DNA of 64,000 bases from CAJCIT01 sp963771305 (lineage in GTDB: Bacteria; Acidobacteriota; Terriglobia; Bryobacterales; Bryobacteraceae), in NCBI GenBank assembly GCA_963771305.1, contig CAVYTS010000039.1:248001-312000 (forward strand), read 5' to 3'. How positions within the stretch are numbered: the first letter of the stretch is position 1; the number at the start of each line of letters is the position of its first letter. The notes beneath the pieces were generated by a model that was not told the origin of the DNA, did no database searches, and saw only the letters and a list, made by a program, of their open reading frames with translations. Made by a program: the position numbers and the translations under genes. Of the stretch, positions 55,060 to 63,634 are shown one piece after another.

Positions 55060-55798
55060 CGACCCCGACAACCTGCCCGATCACTTCCACTTCCGCGGGG
55101 AATCGAAGCACCTCCGCCGACTTATTAAAAGACGGATGTGACAATAAAATCAATGAGTTGGCGGCCTCGCAGCACCAGCTACAAAAGTACCGGCTGCGGT
55201 GTTCGAGGAAGTAGATCGGGCGCTCGAATTCATCGGCCCAGCCATCGGCTGCAATCTTCCGTTTGCTTTCGTCAATCTGGATGAACGAACCGGGCGCCAG
55301 TATTGGGTACATCGACCAGTCTTCGCTGCCGATGAACCCGTAGCGGAACTGGCCCAGATCTAAGTGCTGAAGGGACTCAATTGGAAAGCGCCCCCATTGC
55401 TCCAGGGACCGACCCAGATAGCCCGTTTCCAGCCAATCGACTTCTTTGGAAAGTGCCATCGGTACCAACAAGTCCCCGTCTTTACGCGCCTCGAATCCGA
55501 CCAGATGTGTCTCCCCAACGACGATCTGAGACGAATCGAGCATCAGGTCGTCCAGTGGTATTCCAAACCAGCGGAGAACTTCTTTCAGATCGAGACGGTA
55601 AATAGCGCACAGGCTATAGAGCCGGTAGAGCGACGGCACGGTCCCTTTGTTTTCAATATCAGCGAGTCGGCTCAACGCGATGATGAACTCATCATTGCTA
55701 TGACGGTTGGCGATTGCCTGGCTCGCTTGTTCGACATCGCGGTATCTCAGGTTGAGGCGCTCTCGTTCCCGTTTCAGCCTTTGACCCGGCTCTTCCAT
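55016..55798 (-). CDS. XRE-family regulator with C-terminal sensor-like domain
   Basis: 260 residues. The N-terminal helix-turn-helix is LKRERERLNLRYRDVEQASQ and SRLADIENKGTVPSLYRLYS (about residues 8-65), of the lambda-repressor type. The remaining 190 residues include MYPILAPGSFIQIDES near residue 165, a pattern seen in S24/LexA-like C-terminal folds (the 'D-S-M-x-P' region), although the usual Ser/Lys dyad is not clear. Such proteins bind DNA as dimers and may respond to damage or a ligand. Target unknown. Confidence 0.75.
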   Translation of the reverse strand: MEEPGQRLKRERERLNLRYRDVEQASQAIANRHSNDEFIIALSRLADIENKGTVPSLYRLYSLCAIYRLDLKEVLRWFGIPLDDLMLDSSQIVVGETHLVGFEARKDGDLLVPMALSKEVDWLETGYLGRSLEQWGRFPIESLQHLDLGQFRYGFIGSEDWSMYPILAPGSFIQIDESKRKIAADGWADEFERPIYFLEHRSRYFCSWCCEAANSLILLSHPSFNKSAEVLRFPAEVEVIGQVVGVAKRLDLAKRRRRRS

Positions 55799-55970
55799 GC
55801 CCTTCTCCGATTGCTATAGTAAATTGATTTGACAAACCTGAGAGGACTTCGGCGCTCCATCCTAACGCGGCAGGTTCGTGGCCGCGTGCCGATGTCCATG
55901 CCCAGGTAAAGGGTAGAGTAACATAGAAAACTGTTATTTGTTCTGATTTCAGAACAACAGGGATTCGAGG

Positions 55971-56366
55971 TTGAAGTTGCGCATTGTGGTTGGTGTCACC
56001 GGCACGAGCGGGTCGATCTACGGCTGTCGGCGGTTGGAGAAACTATGTGAGCGCGCGGGCTGGGAGAGTCACCCGATTCTAAGCCGGCCCGACAAGAAGA
56101 GTGCTTCCCTGACACTCGGCAAGCTGGGGACCACGTGGAAACCGCTAGCGCATTGCCACTATCCCATTGCGGACATAGGAAATAGACGGCTGACGAGTGG
56201 TTCCTTCCAAACCAGCGCCATGGGTGGTCACAGCCAACTCAACCATCAATGCGACGTTAGGTGGGCCCACAATATCCCTGGCTCCCGTGAAAAGCCACAA
56301 ACGGTGACGGAGTAGGTGGCTCATAGTGTGGAGCGAGTACTAGACCTGTTGGGACTCCCGTCGGCA
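55971..56366 (+). pseudogene. Remnant of ubiX flavin prenyltransferase
   Basis: Starts MKLRIVVGVTGTSGSIYG, an exact UbiX N-terminus (the G-x-T-G-A-S-G flavin loop), and continues to CHYPIADIGNRRLTSGSFQT. The next part is recognisable only in another frame as MVVTANSTINAT, and is degenerate relative to the MVVAPCSIRT motif. After loss of most of the middle, VAHSVERVLDLLGLP (56316 on), a UbiX C-terminus, reappears. The rest of the ligand region is gone, so the gene is dead. It precedes the prephenate dehydratase gene by about 15 bp. Confidence 0.7.
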
Positions 56367-56382
56367 GAAGCTAGACGCCGGA

Positions 56383-57276
56383 ATGATCTTTGCAATGACG
56401 AAAAAAACTAAGGTGCGACGCTCCAACCCGAGAAGCGAGCATGGAAAGAAGCTCGTCGCCGCCTTTCAAGGCGAGCTTGGAGCGTTCAGTCATGCCGCGG
56501 CAAAAAAGCTGCTGGGCGAGAACGCGGGCGTTCTTCCCTGCCCTCACTTCGGCGCAGTCTTTGAGGCGCTGCGCAGCGGGAACTCGACCCACGCCGTCTT
56601 GCCGATTGAGAACACATTGCATGGCAGCGTGCATGAGAATTATGATCATCTTCTCGAATACGAACTACCCATTATTGGCGAAACCAGCATTCGCATATCC
56701 CACCAGTTGATTGCCATGCAGGGTACGCGTTTCCAAGATATAGCGCGGGTTTTCTCACACCCAGTGGCTCTCAACCAATGTCTTTCCTTCTTTCATCAGC
56801 ACCCAGCGATTGAGAAGACGCCTTACTACGATACTGCCGGCAGCGTGAAAATGCTGCGGGACGAACAACCAGCCAGGTCGGCGGCGATCGCTTCGGAGGC
56901 GGCGGCGGCCATCTACGGAGGCGTCATACTGAAGCGGAACATCGAAGACGATCGCAAGAACTTCACCCGGTTCTTCCTGCTCGGCAACAAGCAAAAAGTG
57001 ATTCACAGATCGGCTCAACGATGGAAGACTTCACTGGTCTTCTCCACGCCGAATGTGCCCGGCGCACTCTTCAAAGCCATGGCATGCTTCGCACTGCGCG
57101 ACGTCAATTTGACGAAACTTGAATCACGGCCCTTGCGCGGACGTCCCTGGGAATACTTGTTCTACCTCGACCTCATGGGGCACATCGAAGAGCCCAGCGT
57201 TTTGAAAGCGGTTGCTAACCTAGGTGAGATTACCAGCTTCCTCAGAGTTCTAGGCAGCTATCAGCCCACCGACTGA
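56383..57276 (+). CDS. pheA: Prephenate dehydratase with ACT domain
   Basis: 297 residues from ATG 56383 (ATG 56395 also possible, giving MTKKTKVRR). The dehydratase part starts with AAFQGELGAFSHAAAKKL and includes the TRF motif in RKNFTRFFLLG (about residues 188-198). The ACT regulatory domain follows (SLVFSTPNVPGALFKAMACF and LTKLESRPLRGRPWEYLF, with the ESRP effector loop). No chorismate mutase is fused. It makes phenylpyruvate from prephenate, with feedback inhibition by phenylalanine expected at the ESRP loop. Confidence 0.92.
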   Translation: MIFAMTKKTKVRRSNPRSEHGKKLVAAFQGELGAFSHAAAKKLLGENAGVLPCPHFGAVFEALRSGNSTHAVLPIENTLHGSVHENYDHLLEYELPIIGETSIRISHQLIAMQGTRFQDIARVFSHPVALNQCLSFFHQHPAIEKTPYYDTAGSVKMLRDEQPARSAAIASEAAAAIYGGVILKRNIEDDRKNFTRFFLLGNKQKVIHRSAQRWKTSLVFSTPNVPGALFKAMACFALRDVNLTKLESRPLRGRPWEYLFYLDLMGHIEEPSVLKAVANLGEITSFLRVLGSYQPTD

Positions 57277-57530
57277 GTGGCGAAACGCTCCTGATAACTC
57301 ACGGGTAACTCTCCGGAAACCCAAGGTTTCCAACACGGAAACGGCATTTGGGTTCTGGTTTCAGAACAGTTTCAGTTCTCGATTTGATGCCCCTAAAATC
57401 CTGACATAGATGCCGGACGTGGCCAACTCCTGCCGGTGCCTGCGGGATTCGCTTCCAAACGGAGTAATTCAGCACGCTCCGTAACTGCGCGGGGCTTTGC
57501 TGCGTACTATATGCGAGTAAGGACACCGCA

Positions 57531-58289
57531 TTGAAGTTCGTTTGTTTGTTAATTTATGTTGCGACAATAATCGTTCCAGTAAAGGCCGCCGACTCAACTC
57601 GCACTCCCGTTCTATTGGAGCTATTCACCTCGGAGGGCTGTTCAAGTTGTCCTCCAGCCGATCGATTGCTCGAAGCGCTGGATCGAACGCAGCCCATTGC
57701 AGGCGTCGACATCATCGTTCTCAGCGAACACGTCGACTATTGGAACTCGCAGGGGTGGCGTGACCCGTTCTCATCCACCGCTCTCACGGAACGGCAAAGT
57801 AACTATGCTTCCAAGCTGCATCTCGAGTCGGTGTATACGCCGCAACTGATCGTCGACGGACGGTCCGAGTTGTTAGGCAGCGACGCGGACAAAGTCAAAC
57901 AGGTCGTTGAGATGGTGGCGCGAACGGCAAAGGCGCCTCTTCAGATCGAGGTATTAGAATCCCAAGGAAAGAAGAGTCGAGCCCGAATTTCCTTGCAGCA
58001 TTGGCCGGCTGGCGAGAGCGGTCGCGCCGTACTCCTTCTGGCGATTGCATCGAACCAGATGCAATCGCGGGTATCGGCGGGTGAGAATGCCGGAAAGCAA
58101 CTGACTCACGTTGCCGTCGTCCGATCACTTCAGTCTCTGGGCGACATCGAAGTGGGAGCACCCCTGAACCGGGAGATTACGATTCCACTGAATAGGACGG
58201 AGCGAGACTCTGTGCGCGTTGTGGCTTTTATTCAAGACGCCAAATCGCAGCAAGTTCTGGCAGTCGCGCAACTACGGCCCGGTCAATAA
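57531..58289 (+). CDS. DUF1223 family thioredoxin-fold secreted protein
   Basis: 252 residues starting at TTG 57531. A signal peptide (FVCLLIYVATIIVPVKA) precedes the family signature ELFTSEGCSSCPPADRLLE near residues 29-47, with a CSSC motif in thioredoxin position. VYTPQLIVDGRSELLG is also typical. The family is periplasmic or lipid-anchored in Proteobacteria and Acidobacteria; redox function is assumed from the fold only. The 254 bp upstream (57277-57530) hold no gene I can support. Confidence 0.85.
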   Translation: MKFVCLLIYVATIIVPVKAADSTRTPVLLELFTSEGCSSCPPADRLLEALDRTQPIAGVDIIVLSEHVDYWNSQGWRDPFSSTALTERQSNYASKLHLESVYTPQLIVDGRSELLGSDADKVKQVVEMVARTAKAPLQIEVLESQGKKSRARISLQHWPAGESGRAVLLLAIASNQMQSRVSAGENAGKQLTHVAVVRSLQSLGDIEVGAPLNREITIPLNRTERDSVRVVAFIQDAKSQQVLAVAQLRPGQ

Positions 58290-58377
58290 CCCCAGCCGCC
58301 CAGTTGCGAAATCCTCCACAACCGTGGCCGTTTTATGCCATGCTAGAAGTGTGGCGAGAGGCTGGGAAAGTAAATCA

Positions 58378-58593
58378 GTGGAATCTCAAATAGAAAGTGC
58401 TCTCGAGCGGCAGGAACGGCGGTTCCCGCAGCCTACGCGGGAGCAAGTTCAACGGCAGCGTGAGCTTGAGGGCCTGGAATCGTCCAGAACTCGAGTGCTC
58501 AAAGACCTCGCGAATACCACCCATGAGCGCTATCGCGCTCAACTCCAAGCGGCACTGAGCCACTTGGATGAAAAAATCGCTGCGTTAGGCTAA
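58378..58593 (+). CDS. Small charged hypothetical protein
   Basis: 71 residues from GTG 58378; GTG 58351 in the same frame is possible. Highly charged helices (RQERRFPQPTREQVQRQREL, HERYRAQLQAALSHLDEKIA) suggest a coiled coil. No family is known. It is 88 bp after the DUF1223 stop on the same strand. Confidence 0.4.
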   Translation: MESQIESALERQERRFPQPTREQVQRQRELEGLESSRTRVLKDLANTTHERYRAQLQAALSHLDEKIAALG

Positions 58594-58655
58594 GCGGCGT
58601 TGAGCTGAACTGGCCGTCGTCGGCAGGTTGACTCTTCAGCGCTCATAGTATTTGC

Positions 58656-59405
58656 CTACAGCTTCTTCAACCGGACGTTGCGAAACTCGATCTTCATCGG
58701 CGGACCGACGTGGACTTGTATTCCCAATAGCCCATCCATCTTGCGGTTGACGGTATCGTCATCGAGAAACACGCACATGACATTGCCATTCAGGATATGA
58801 ATGAGCGTCGTGCCGCGGATGATCAAATGGAATTCATTCCAATCGCCGTTCCTGACGTATTGTTCGAGCTCCTTATTGCCGCCGACTGATCCCAGCACAA
58901 GCGGTTTCTGACCGGTGTCGATGTGCGCCAATTGCCCTCGCCAAGCCAGAAACCCTCGCCCACGCTCTTCGTAGTTCTGGCCGGTGTAGCGAACGCTCTT
59001 CTCGTTCCGGTCCTCGCCGTCGATATCGGCCTGGTAGCCCTTCATGGCGTAACGGATATCGGGTAATTCAATACTCCGATACTGGATGCCACTGTTCCCT
59101 TTCGACGAGATCCGGTACTCAGCCTTTAGCTCGAAGTCAGCGGGCGTCCCGCCGCGCCAGATCAAGAAGCTATTGGTTTTCAGGTTCAGTTCGGGCGTCA
59201 CGTCACCAACGATCACGCCATTCTCGACCCGCCAGATTCTGGAGTCGCCATCCCATCCCTGGAGCGTCTTACCATCAAAAATCGAAACGAAGCCCGGCTC
59301 GTCGGCCGGCTTTGCTGCCTGCCCTTCGGCGTTCGTCACCGAGCTGAGGGCAAGAAAAGCGCCGAAGGTTGCCATCAGCGCGAGGAGTTTCAGTTTGATT
59401 TTCAT
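58656..59405 (-). CDS. DUF1080 (3-keto-disaccharide hydrolase-like) secreted protein
   Basis: 249 residues from ATG 59405, which opens a signal peptide (LKLLALMATFGAFLALSSVTNA); ATG 59429, overlapping the upstream stop, would add eight residues. The DUF1080 core is seen in FVSIFDGKTLQGWDGD, SFLIWRGGTPADFELKAEYR and GDWNEFHLIIRGTTLIHILN, a concanavalin-like beta sandwich. Members are linked to sugar catabolism with 3-keto-glycoside lyase or hydrolase activity in some cases. It probably lies in the periplasm. It is co-directional with the DUF4230 gene upstream, about 20 bp away. Confidence 0.88.
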   Translation of the reverse strand: MKIKLKLLALMATFGAFLALSSVTNAEGQAAKPADEPGFVSIFDGKTLQGWDGDSRIWRVENGVIVGDVTPELNLKTNSFLIWRGGTPADFELKAEYRISSKGNSGIQYRSIELPDIRYAMKGYQADIDGEDRNEKSVRYTGQNYEERGRGFLAWRGQLAHIDTGQKPLVLGSVGGNKELEQYVRNGDWNEFHLIIRGTTLIHILNGNVMCVFLDDDTVNRKMDGLLGIQVHVGPPMKIEFRNVRLKKL

Positions 59406-59428
59406 TTGTTTCGGCAGTGCGTACAACA

Positions 59429-60055
59429 TTAACGCGCCGTCACCGTGGCGTCGAGCTTCAATGTATTCAGAAACGACTGAATGGCCGACTGGGCGTTCCG
59501 CTGCGCATCCTCGAGAATACCCATCTCGATTGCTGCGGCCTTGATGTCGTCCAGGGCCGTCAGTCGGGCTCGATGCTCCAAGTCCGGATCCGGCGCGATC
59601 CAGGGCGTCCACCAGGTGATGTGCCGGTCCCAAACCTTTACCTTATGCTCGTCCAGAAAAACGTGCATGACCTTCGCGTGGGGTATTGTCACGGAACTGC
59701 GGCCTCCCACAATCTGAACGTCCCTCGAGGTAAGGGATGAGAGGTCTACGCCAGCGAGCACTTGCCCCTCCACCATCAGCAGAATCGATTCTTCGCCAAC
59801 CGGCTGGTGCTCTACCTTGATCCCTACAATTCGCTGGATGCTGTATTTCACCGTCACCAGTTGATCGAGTTTCTTCACCTGGGTGACCACTCCCATACTG
59901 TCAACGGCCGCCGGTCCAATTCCGAAAACGGAGCCAAGCCTTGTAAATAGCAGCAGTCCGACGACGAGCATCACTATAAAACTGCTGCAGAGTGCTAGAG
60001 CCACCGCCCATTTCGTCGCCCTGTTCGTTTTTTGCATTGATTCCGTTGAGGCCAT
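59429..60055 (-). CDS. DUF4230 family membrane-anchored protein
   Basis: 208 residues with one N-terminal membrane helix (AVALALCSSFIVMLVVGLLL) and an extracytoplasmic domain. VTQVKKLDQLVTVKYSIQRI and ESILLMVEGQVLAGVDLSSL are characteristic of DUF4230. Function is unknown, though it often sits in envelope-stress contexts. It ends at the start region of the DUF1080 gene and starts 7 bp from the gene at 60062. Confidence 0.8.
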   Translation of the reverse strand: MASTESMQKTNRATKWAVALALCSSFIVMLVVGLLLFTRLGSVFGIGPAAVDSMGVVTQVKKLDQLVTVKYSIQRIVGIKVEHQPVGEESILLMVEGQVLAGVDLSSLTSRDVQIVGGRSSVTIPHAKVMHVFLDEHKVKVWDRHITWWTPWIAPDPDLEHRARLTALDDIKAAAIEMGILEDAQRNAQSAIQSFLNTLKLDATVTAR

Positions 60056-60061
60056 AAATCA

Positions 60062-60631
60062 CTACTTCCGGTTCAGCCCAGAGCACCACTGCCAGAGCAG
60101 CCAGCATTCGGCAGTGTGGATCTCGGTAACCGCCGAAATCAACTCCGGATCCTTGCTGGCGCGAGCGCGGTCGCACCAACTGTTCAGTAGCGACGGCTTC
60201 CATTGGCTTTGAAGCTCCAAGCCGGCCCGCGGATGCCGCCGAATCACATCGGTAGCGTTCGGGAAGAGCTCCGCGAAGATTGGGTGGAGGCCAACACGCC
60301 GAAACCAGTAGTCGGAGTTCCACGTCTCGGGCTCCATCCGGTGCACCAATGCATGCCAATAGCCGCCTTCGGCGTCATTCAGATCCTGAGACACCTGGTG
60401 CGCATCTTCCCAACAACCGGCAATAAGTAAGAGCCCAGCCAGCGCGGCCTGTGAATTGCGCGCCTTGGGGAACAAATCCTTGGCCGCGAAGCGCATCAAC
60501 TGCTTCGCCTCGGGATCGCACCTTCCGGCGCGGGTCAAAGGTACCGCAAGGTTCTCAAGTCTGCTTAGCAGCGAGGCTGTGGCAACCGCAGGCTCGGAGG
60601 ATGTGCTACCCATAGGGAACTTGACGTACAC
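60062..60631 (-). CDS. Hypothetical protein conserved-looking, function unknown
   Basis: 189 residues (ATG 60613 would start at MGSTSSEPA). A helical, Trp-rich protein (DAEGGYWHALVHRMEPETWN, NSDYWFRRVGLHPIFAEL, CWLLWQWCSGLNRK) with no signal peptide. It resembles acidobacterial hypothetical proteins with no assigned role; that resemblance is from memory of composition only. It lies between the DUF4230 gene and the divergent DUF4097 gene. Confidence 0.6.
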   Translation of the reverse strand: MYVKFPMGSTSSEPAVATASLLSRLENLAVPLTRAGRCDPEAKQLMRFAAKDLFPKARNSQAALAGLLLIAGCWEDAHQVSQDLNDAEGGYWHALVHRMEPETWNSDYWFRRVGLHPIFAELFPNATDVIRRHPRAGLELQSQWKPSLLNSWCDRARASKDPELISAVTEIHTAECWLLWQWCSGLNRK

Positions 60632-60664
60632 CAGATCCGTACTACCTATCGAGTGTATCCTGCA

Positions 60665-61462
60665 ATGGTTATGAGACTACGTGCCCTTCCGATTCTGACA
60701 GCGGCTTTTCTGAGCCTCGGCGTATGCGCCTACGCGGACCAATGGTCTAAGCAGTGGACGACGGGTCCTAACCCGGAGTTGAGAGTGGAGACGGGCGACG
60801 GATCAGTGGTCGTCACCGGTACGCCCTACAACAATCGGATTGAGGCGCGAGTGATCACCAATGGTTGGAAGATTGGCCCCTCCGACGTCCGCATTGACGA
60901 ACACTTCTCTGACAACCGGTTGGAGTTGACGGTGCACGTGCCGAGTGTCCACTTTTCGATCGGCAACCGTTCGGTTCGGATTGAGCTGCGCGTTCCGCAA
61001 TCCATCGCCTCCACCATTCATACCGGGGATGGCTCCATCAATCTGGAAGATCTGAAGGGCGTCACACGCTTGACCACCGGCGATGGCAGCATTACCGCGG
61101 TCGGCTTAGAGGGAACGATTGAAGCGCGGACAGGCGATGGAGCGGTCAAGGTACGCGGCCGTTTCGATGGCGTACAGGTCCACACCAACGACGGCAGCGT
61201 GACCTTGCAAGCCGCGGCGGGTTCCAAGATGGGCGGTACCTGGAGGGTGGAAACGGGTGATGGCAGCGTGACCCTAAACGTGCCTCCCGACTTGGCGGCG
61301 GATGTTGAGGCCCACACCGGCGACGGCCACATCTCCTTCGACCTTCCCATGACGCTTTCCGACAAGAAGAACGAACACGATCTCCGCGGCCGCATGAATG
61401 GCGGTGGCGCGAGTCTCATTGTGAAAACGGGCGATGGATCAATAACCATCGGGAAATCATAG
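60665..61462 (+). CDS. DUF4097 family beta-strand repeat protein (secreted)
   Basis: 265 residues from ATG 60665, with a signal peptide (RALPILTAAFLSLGVCAYA). Repeats are built around TGDGSI/TGDGAV/TNDGSV (about nine copies). In the homologue at 1459-2400 the same turn is TTNGGI. They form a right-handed beta-solenoid-like stack by family knowledge. No lipobox is present, so it is free or wall-associated rather than lipid-anchored. It starts 33 bp from the divergent gene at 60062 and lies about 40 bp before the hydrolase gene. Confidence 0.85.
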   Translation: MVMRLRALPILTAAFLSLGVCAYADQWSKQWTTGPNPELRVETGDGSVVVTGTPYNNRIEARVITNGWKIGPSDVRIDEHFSDNRLELTVHVPSVHFSIGNRSVRIELRVPQSIASTIHTGDGSINLEDLKGVTRLTTGDGSITAVGLEGTIEARTGDGAVKVRGRFDGVQVHTNDGSVTLQAAAGSKMGGTWRVETGDGSVTLNVPPDLAADVEAHTGDGHISFDLPMTLSDKKNEHDLRGRMNGGGASLIVKTGDGSITIGKS

Positions 61463-61499
61463 CGATCGTTTTCTGAGTCCGTTGTCGTATGCTCCAAAG

Positions 61500-62246
61500 A
61501 TGACGATAAAGGACGATATCGTCGTCGAATTGACGACACCCACCGGTCCGATGAGGACCCAGATCTTCCGCCCAACCGCCGACGGTAAATACCCCGGTAT
61601 TGTACTTTTCTCCGAGATCTTCCAGATCACGGGGCCGATCCGCCGGACGGCGACGCTGATTGCCGGGCACGGTTATGTCGTGGCCGTCCCGGAGGTCTAT
61701 CACGAACTCGAAGAGCCGGGCACGGTACTGGCCTACGACCAGGCCGGATCGGACCGAGGCAACCAGGACAAGTACGAAAAGGAACTCTTGTCCTACGATG
61801 CCGATGCCCGGGCGGTGCTCGACCACCTCGCTGCGAGACCGGACTGCAACGGCCGGCTAGGCACGATGGGAATCTGCATGGGCGGCCACCTGGCTTTTCG
61901 CGCCGCCATGAATCCCGCCGTCCGGGCAACGGTCTGCTTCTATGCCACCGACATTCACTCGCATAGCTTGGGAAAAGGCAAGAACGACAATTCACTCCAG
62001 CGGGCGGGCGAGATCAAAGGCGATCTGCTGCACATCTGGGGCCGCCAGGATCCGCACGTGCCGTTGGAAGGCCGCGACCAGATCAAAGCCCGGCTGGAAG
62101 AAGTCGGAGCTTCGTTTCACTGGCACGAAGTAAACGGCGCTCACGCTTTCCTGCGCGACGAAGGTTACCGGTACGACCCGGCGCTGGCTCTGCAAAGCTA
62201 TGGCTTGGCACTCGAATTGTTCCACCGCCGGCTGGCGGTCGGGTAG
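61500..62246 (+). CDS. Dienelactone hydrolase family protein
   Basis: 248 residues from ATG 61500 (a TTG 18 bases upstream is in frame). The alpha/beta hydrolase nucleophile is Cys in GTMGICMGGHLAFRA (about residue 124), with the acid in GRQDPHVPLEG and His in NGAHAFLRDEGY. A Cys nucleophile is diagnostic of carboxymethylenebutenolidase-type dienelactone hydrolases. No chlorocatechol pathway genes are near, so the substrate may be another lactone or ester. It is cytoplasmic and follows DUF4097 on the same strand. Confidence 0.88.
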   Translation: MTIKDDIVVELTTPTGPMRTQIFRPTADGKYPGIVLFSEIFQITGPIRRTATLIAGHGYVVAVPEVYHELEEPGTVLAYDQAGSDRGNQDKYEKELLSYDADARAVLDHLAARPDCNGRLGTMGICMGGHLAFRAAMNPAVRATVCFYATDIHSHSLGKGKNDNSLQRAGEIKGDLLHIWGRQDPHVPLEGRDQIKARLEEVGASFHWHEVNGAHAFLRDEGYRYDPALALQSYGLALELFHRRLAVG

Positions 62247-62271
62247 GCGTCCGGGTAGCGGCAAATCGCCT

Positions 62272-62298
62272 ACACCCTGGGTGGCCCCGAGGGTGTAC
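62272..62298. terminator. GC hairpin after the dienelactone hydrolase gene
   Basis: An 8-bp perfect stem, TACACCCT at 62272-62279 with AGGGTGTA at 62291-62298, loop of 11. No U-run follows, so it is only a candidate terminator. The rest of 62247-62507 shows no gene I can support, though the frame of the next gene is open from 62439. Confidence 0.4.
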
Positions 62299-62507
62299 CG
62301 TAAGCTACCCGCCCTGGCCCGCAGTCCAGGCCCCCGCGCCTGCGTCTAGTCAACTCGAAATTTTGGTAGTACCATCGAACGTATTGATTCGGTGGTCCCG
62401 TGAGCGTTCTCGGGCGGAAATTGCCATAATTAAGCGAAATGCCTCGGTTTCAGATCAGCTTGACGGGTGCAGGACGATCCTCGGGGCTGACGATAAGTGA
62501 AAGTACG

Positions 62508-62777
62508 ATGATTTCGAGCCGCGATGATATCGACCCACTGGCGCCCCAGCGAGAGGCGGCCGTCTTCTACGGTCTCTTTCTGCGTGGACATTCGCCCGAC
62601 GCACTCCGAGCAGACATCGACGTGCCGAAGCCTGTGTTGACCAAGTGGCTGCAGCCGGCTCGATACGAGGAGAACTTTCGCGATTCTTTGCGCCAGATGT
62701 ACAGCTACCGCAAGCGGGTTTTGGCGATCTTCGACGAGTTGGTGATGAAGGAAAAAGGCCGCGTCCGGGTCCATTAA
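62508..62777 (+). CDS. Small hypothetical protein with possible helix-turn-helix
   Basis: 89 residues from ATG 62508; a start at 62439 would add 23 residues with no clear signal. REAAVFYGLFLRGHSPDALR and DVPKPVLTKWLQPARYEE look like two helices of a homeodomain- or resolvase-type HTH, but recognition is weak. The C-terminal QMYSYRKRVLAIFDELVMKE resembles conserved tails in acidobacterial hypotheticals. It lies 40 bp before the PhzF gene and may be co-transcribed. Confidence 0.55.
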   Translation: MISSRDDIDPLAPQREAAVFYGLFLRGHSPDALRADIDVPKPVLTKWLQPARYEENFRDSLRQMYSYRKRVLAIFDELVMKEKGRVRVH

Positions 62778-62817
62778 CGAGCAGGCCGGGCATTTACAAT
62801 GAGAATGCAGCATTCTC

Positions 62818-63612
62818 ATGAAGATTCCTATCTACCAGGTTGACGCCTTCTCCAATCACATCTTCGCCGGAAACCCGGCCGCAGTTTGCCCTCTCAGCCA
62901 GTGGCTTCCCGACCAGACCCTGCAGGCTATCGCCGCCGAAAACAATTTGTCGGAAACGGCATTCTTTGTTCGAAGCGGCGACCATTTCGACCTGCGCTGG
63001 TTCACACCCGCCGTTGAGGTGGATTTGTGCGGGCACGCCACCCTAGCCTCCGGCTGGGTCTTGTTTCATGAATTGCACGAACCAGGGGATCGAATCGCGT
63101 TCCAGACCAGGTCCGGAAGCTTGACCGTCGCCAAGCGGGGAGAGCTTCTGGCGCTGAACTTCCCGGCTCGGCCGCCTTTGCCGGTGCAGGCCTGTCCGGG
63201 GCTGGTTGATGCGTTGGGGGGGAAGCCAGAGGTCATTCTCGCGGCGAGCGATTATCTGGTGGTGTACCCGCACGCCTCGGATGTGAAGACGCTCCAGCCG
63301 GACATGGTGGGGCTTAGCAAAATCGACAAGTTCGCAGTGATCGTCACAGCGCCAGGGGATACCTGCGACTTCGTCTCACGCTTTTTCGCCCCGGCGCAGG
63401 GCGTCCCCGAGGACCCTGTCACAGGCCGTGCTCATTGCACGCTGATTCCCTACTGGGCAAAGCGCCTGAACAAGGATATGCTCCATGCGCGACAGCTCTC
63501 CAAGCGAGGTGGCGAACTCTATTGCCAGATGCTGGGTGATCGCGTGGAGATTGCCGGCCGCTCCGTATTGTTCCTGAAGGGCGAGATATCGCTCTCCAGT
63601 TTGCCGATTTAG
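62818..63612 (+). CDS. PhzF family isomerase/epimerase
   Basis: 264 residues from ATG 62818. The family start YQVDAFSNHIFAGNPAAVCPL and the catalytic Glu in NNLSETAFFVR (about residue 45) are clear. HCTLIPYWAKRL is the second-half signature. PhzF isomerases act on trans-2,3-dihydro-3-hydroxyanthranilate in phenazine makers, but most family members have unknown substrates and there is no phz operon here. Full length is normal (two diaminopimelate-epimerase-like halves). Confidence 0.92.
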   Translation: MKIPIYQVDAFSNHIFAGNPAAVCPLSQWLPDQTLQAIAAENNLSETAFFVRSGDHFDLRWFTPAVEVDLCGHATLASGWVLFHELHEPGDRIAFQTRSGSLTVAKRGELLALNFPARPPLPVQACPGLVDALGGKPEVILAASDYLVVYPHASDVKTLQPDMVGLSKIDKFAVIVTAPGDTCDFVSRFFAPAQGVPEDPVTGRAHCTLIPYWAKRLNKDMLHARQLSKRGGELYCQMLGDRVEIAGRSVLFLKGEISLSSLPI

Positions 63613-63634
63613 CTTGCAGACGGTCGCGCCGCGG

